Shown here: piece by piece, positions 31,394-34,220 of the stretch
How positions within the stretch are numbered: the first letter of the stretch is position 1
Layout of the letters: every line of letters starts with the position of its first letter
NCBI GenBank assembly: GCA_002840245.1
Contig: PHAA01000031.1
Location: 1 to 34,220 of the forward strand
Length of the DNA stretch: 34,220 nt
Direction: 5' to 3'
DNA from: Firmicutes bacterium HGW-Firmicutes-15
GTDB lineage: Bacteria > Bacillota > Syntrophomonadia > Syntrophomonadales > Syntrophomonadaceae
Notes under the pieces: generated by a model
Databases searched by the model: none
What the model was told of the DNA's origin: nothing
What the model saw: only the letters and a program-made list of their open reading frames with translations
Made by a program: the position numbers and the translations under genes

Positions 31394-34220
31394 CTAACTA
31401 TAGATATTAATACTATAAAAAAACTTGGTAACTCCGTCCTCGGCTGTAACTTCCAGTTTATCGTTGTAACCAATAAGGTCGTTATCAGACAATCTAGGAT
31501 TATCAGAGCTATCCAGTATCTGATAGCTCTGCATGGAGCCATCGATAGAATTAATATGGCTTATCAGATCGCCAACTGTTGTACCAGGGTAAACATACAA
31601 ATAGTTGCCTTCCAAATCCATTTCAAAATCGGGGTCGTATATAATTTCAATATCTGTTCTGAAACTAATGCCTCTTAACTGCATAACCGTCATTTTTCCG
31701 CCCTGACTGCCGTCCCGGAAGGCTAAATAGATAGTGCCAGTTTCCTTATCTATAGCAAGCGAAGGGCAACTGTCACCAGTAGTAGTAGCGTGTACCGGGC
31801 CTCCCAGCCATTTATACCCCTGACCGGCTATATAAACGAGCTTCATAACTGAAGCCCGGCCTGAGGCGTCATCAATATAGGCAAGGATGGGACCATCTTC
31901 TCCAACGCACAAGGAGTTATAAGTGCCAGCAGGCAAACCGCTGCCAACCTCCGCCCAGCTGCTGCCATTAAATTTCTGGACATGTATCTGGTTGCTGCTG
32001 GTTTCCGTGTAAGCCAGATAGGGCTTTTGATATTCATTACTATTCATGGAAAGGTAATCGGCTGGGCCGCTGGAGATACTGGCAGCGCCTACGGCTGACC
32101 AAACATCATTATAAACATACTCCATCACTGTAGCTCTACCAGAATAATTGCTATCACTAAAGGCTATATATGGAGCTGTCCCATCCAAATTATCCAGGTA
32201 GAAAGAAAGGTCATTCTGACCAATGGAAATACCCGGAACGCCAAGACCTACCCATTCATCGTCACAAAAAGAATATACCTTTACGTCATTAATACTATTG
32301 CGATAAGCAATATAAGGATAACCAGAACAGTCTAGGGCAAGGTGAGTATCTGCAACCACATCATTCGAAAATTCAGTAAATTCTAATGATTGCCAATTAT
32401 CTGGATATACATATTGCATAACCGTTGCTTTGTCCTCATTACTGCCGTCTTTGAATGCCAGGTAGGTCTCTGAGTCTATTGCCAGACTGGGTGTGTAGGC
32501 TGAATCGGTTTCTGGCAAAGCACTCCCCAAAGTTTGCCAATCTCCATTGAAATATGCCCTCACCACAGCCTTTCCGCTATCACTATCCTTATAGGCAACA
32601 TAAGGGTTACCATCATGTATCACCAGGGAAGTACTATCCACTGGATTGCTGGTAAAACCTGCATTGCCAACCGGTACCCAGCCAGATACTTGAACCGTGA
32701 CGGGGTTGGTGACACCATCTATGGATATTACGAGTTCAAAGATTCCGGGGAAATTAGCCGGGATGTAAATATCAGCACTCCCATTTACAAAGGTAAATGG
32801 AAGATAGAGGATTTGAATCCCAAGTGTCGAAACGGTAACGTATTTCTGACCAGATAGAAGGATACCATTAATATCTTTAGCATTGTTTACCACCAAATAA
32901 TCGCTGGGACCAGAACCACCACCTATGGTAAACCCGGATAGGTCTGTCGTAGAGGGACCATCGGAATCAGTATTATTGTTGTTATTAGAATTATTTGAGC
33001 TAGATTCTGCCACTGTGCCTAACGCACCAGTTATTGCCCCTAAAGTTGAACCAGCAGGTGGTGCAGGAGGTGCCGACGGGGGTGTTTGCCCAGGTACTGG
33101 ACCTGGGGGCGGCGGCGTTGCTGCCGGCTGATTTTGATCCATTAATTGCGCTGTTGCCTGGAGCCAGCTATTGGCCTGGAGGAACAGTGCTGCCGATTCC
33201 TGGCCTAATACAGCACTGGGTGGAGGCGGATTATTGGCACCATTTATACCTGTTTGCTGGTTGCCACTCAGCGGAACGGTTACTCCACCATTGGTTACTT
33301 CGGCGTCGCCCATTAAGCAGCCAACTGTTGATTGGCCGTTGGGGCTTACGGTTATCACAACAAAGGTTCCACGTACGGCAGCAACACCCCAGGGCATATC
33401 TACCTGCATCTTGACTTTCTTTTGTTGGGATGCTACATACCAAGGTGGCTGCTCGCCTTCTGCTGCTAACAGTTCCCATCCGTCCAAGCTGGCAATTAAC
33501 TGACTGCCCACCTGGTATACCTGTCCGGTAGTTTTGTTGGTTACTGGGTTTTCGGTCTGGGTTGTTTCATGTTTGGTGGCTAAGCCACCTAACATGGTGC
33601 CTTGTTTGAGTTTTATATCTAGCCAGTCTAGAGCAGTTCCTTCACTGCCATCTATTTTGATATATTTTCGACCTTGGGATTCGACTACGGTTATCTGGGT
33701 GTTTTCTTTTAAGAGCATGCTGCTGCCATCGGGATAGTTTAGTTCAGCGCTGCTCTTGGCTCCGGTTTTGATTATGTCGCCTGCTTTAACTGTGGTTGCA
33801 GTCTTTGCTTCTACAGCTTTCTTACTTCCGGCAGACTGTATAGTTACGCTTCCTTCCAGAGTTATTAGTATACCTTCCAAAGAGGTAGCATAAAGTCCGG
33901 GGTCCTGTGTGAGTAGAATACCCAAAGCATGGGCTAAACTGATTCGGGTAAAGGGGGTATCTGGTAGATATTGTTTGCCGTCTGTACTGAGTCCAACCAT
34001 GCCGGATGCTATTCCTACGGCAACCGATGGAGCAGCCCAGTGGGTAGAATCGATATCGGTCAAGGTTGTGGGCAGCTTAGCACCGCCAAGGGGCTGTTTA
34101 GAAAGGCGCAAGATAAGGCTTATGGCCTGAGCGCGGGTAAGTTTTTCATCGGGGCGGTAGCTGCCATCTGGCATGCCAGATAGATATCCTGATTTAGAAG
34201 CGGTTGCTATGTAAGCTTTC
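31394..34220 (-). CDS. SLH-FecR surface protein, paralogue 2, with C-terminal seven-repeat beta-propeller-like domain (5' end cut by window edge)
   Basis: At least 942 codons are open to the window edge; the start lies beyond 34220, where KAYIATASKSGYLSGMPDGSY matches the second SLH repeat of paralogue 1. Two SLH repeats remain, then a FecR-like domain nearly the same as in paralogue 1, a Pro-rich and an Asn/Ser-rich linker, and an Ig-like stretch. About seven repeats of roughly 45 residues follow, each with a pattern such as PYVAYKDSDSGKAVVRAYF then W..LGS, suggesting a seven-bladed propeller. The end is a small domain finishing EVTAEDGVTKFFYSINIYS. The protein should be wall-anchored and exposed; its ligand is unknown. 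Confidence 0.9.
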   Translation of the reverse strand, partial: KAYIATASKSGYLSGMPDGSYRPDEKLTRAQAISLILRLSKQPLGGAKLPTTLTDIDSTHWAAPSVAVGIASGMVGLSTDGKQYLPDTPFTRISLAHALGILLTQDPGLYATSLEGILITLEGSVTIQSAGSKKAVEAKTATTVKAGDIIKTGAKSSAELNYPDGSSMLLKENTQITVVESQGRKYIKIDGSEGTALDWLDIKLKQGTMLGGLATKHETTQTENPVTNKTTGQVYQVGSQLIASLDGWELLAAEGEQPPWYVASQQKKVKMQVDMPWGVAAVRGTFVVITVSPNGQSTVGCLMGDAEVTNGGVTVPLSGNQQTGINGANNPPPPSAVLGQESAALFLQANSWLQATAQLMDQNQPAATPPPPGPVPGQTPPSAPPAPPAGSTLGAITGALGTVAESSSNNSNNNNNTDSDGPSTTDLSGFTIGGGSGPSDYLVVNNAKDINGILLSGQKYVTVSTLGIQILYLPFTFVNGSADIYIPANFPGIFELVISIDGVTNPVTVQVSGWVPVGNAGFTSNPVDSTSLVIHDGNPYVAYKDSDSGKAVVRAYFNGDWQTLGSALPETDSAYTPSLAIDSETYLAFKDGSNEDKATVMQYVYPDNWQSLEFTEFSNDVVADTHLALDCSGYPYIAYRNSINDVKVYSFCDDEWVGLGVPGISIGQNDLSFYLDNLDGTAPYIAFSDSNYSGRATVMEYVYNDVWSAVGAASISSGPADYLSMNSNEYQKPYLAYTETSSNQIHVQKFNGSSWAEVGSGLPAGTYNSLCVGEDGPILAYIDDASGRASVMKLVYIAGQGYKWLGGPVHATTTGDSCPSLAIDKETGTIYLAFRDGSQGGKMTVMQLRGISFRTDIEIIYDPDFEMDLEGNYLYVYPGTTVGDLISHINSIDGSMQSYQILDSSDNPRLSDNDLIGYNDKLEVTAEDGVTKFFYSINIYS

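Overview
The window looks like a chromosomal segment of an anaerobic, endospore-forming, low-to-mid GC Clostridia, most likely close to Syntrophomonas or another Syntrophomonadaceae member. That assignment is an inference from gene content: the spore genes gpr and ylbJ, a probable sporulation sRNA, a tungsten/molybdenum formate dehydrogenase module, Pta/AckA, S-layer (SLH) proteins and the smc-ftsY-rnc order. No rRNA, tRNA, CRISPR array or complete insertion sequence was seen. Most genes lie on the minus strand, so transcription runs mainly from high to low coordinates.

Region 1 (1-993, minus): the start of a probable NuoF-like flavoprotein gene and a complete NuoE-like [2Fe-2S] subunit. They are preceded by an apparent Moco/Tuco riboswitch with its own terminator, which points to a formate dehydrogenase operon controlled by pterin-metal cofactor. 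The Moco-enzyme accessory genes mobB and fdhD lie further along (14.6-16.0 kb).

Region 2 (994-4822, minus): a tightly packed nucleoside by-product salvage cluster, mtnP-like phosphorylase, mtnA isomerase, class II aldolase and MTA/SAH deaminase, placed directly after ftsY. It resembles the DHAP-shunt type of disposal of methylthioadenosine and 5'-deoxyadenosine rather than the full methionine salvage pathway.

Region 3 (4832-14610, minus): housekeeping genes yceD-rpmF-plsX-acpP-rnc-radical SAM, then smc-ftsY. A 1.05-kb gap between the radical SAM gene and smc holds two diverged copies of a 272-274 bp element in inverted orientation. Each has ATTATGC/GCATAAT ends and a 143-nt core whose helices show compensatory base changes. 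This is the least explained item in the window.

Region 4 (14.6-18.4 kb, minus): mobB and fdhD, then pta-ackA (acetate production with ATP synthesis) behind a near-consensus Rex redox operator.

Region 5 (18.4-24.1 kb, both strands): ylbM/tmcAL, a patatin-like phospholipase, ylbJ, an NtpH-like coiled-coil protein, rsmD, a probable CsfG-type sporulation sRNA and the spore protease gene gpr. Two convergent pairs overlap at their stop codons.

Region 6 (24.2-34.2 kb, minus): a cell-surface locus. Two paralogous SLH-FecR proteins share their N-terminal halves but have unrelated C-termini. They flank a Wzy/ligase-TPR membrane protein and an undecaprenyl-phosphate sugar transferase. The locus carries signs of duplication and decay: a truncated second copy of the wzy start with its leader, and the 3' remnant of a glycosyltransferase gene.
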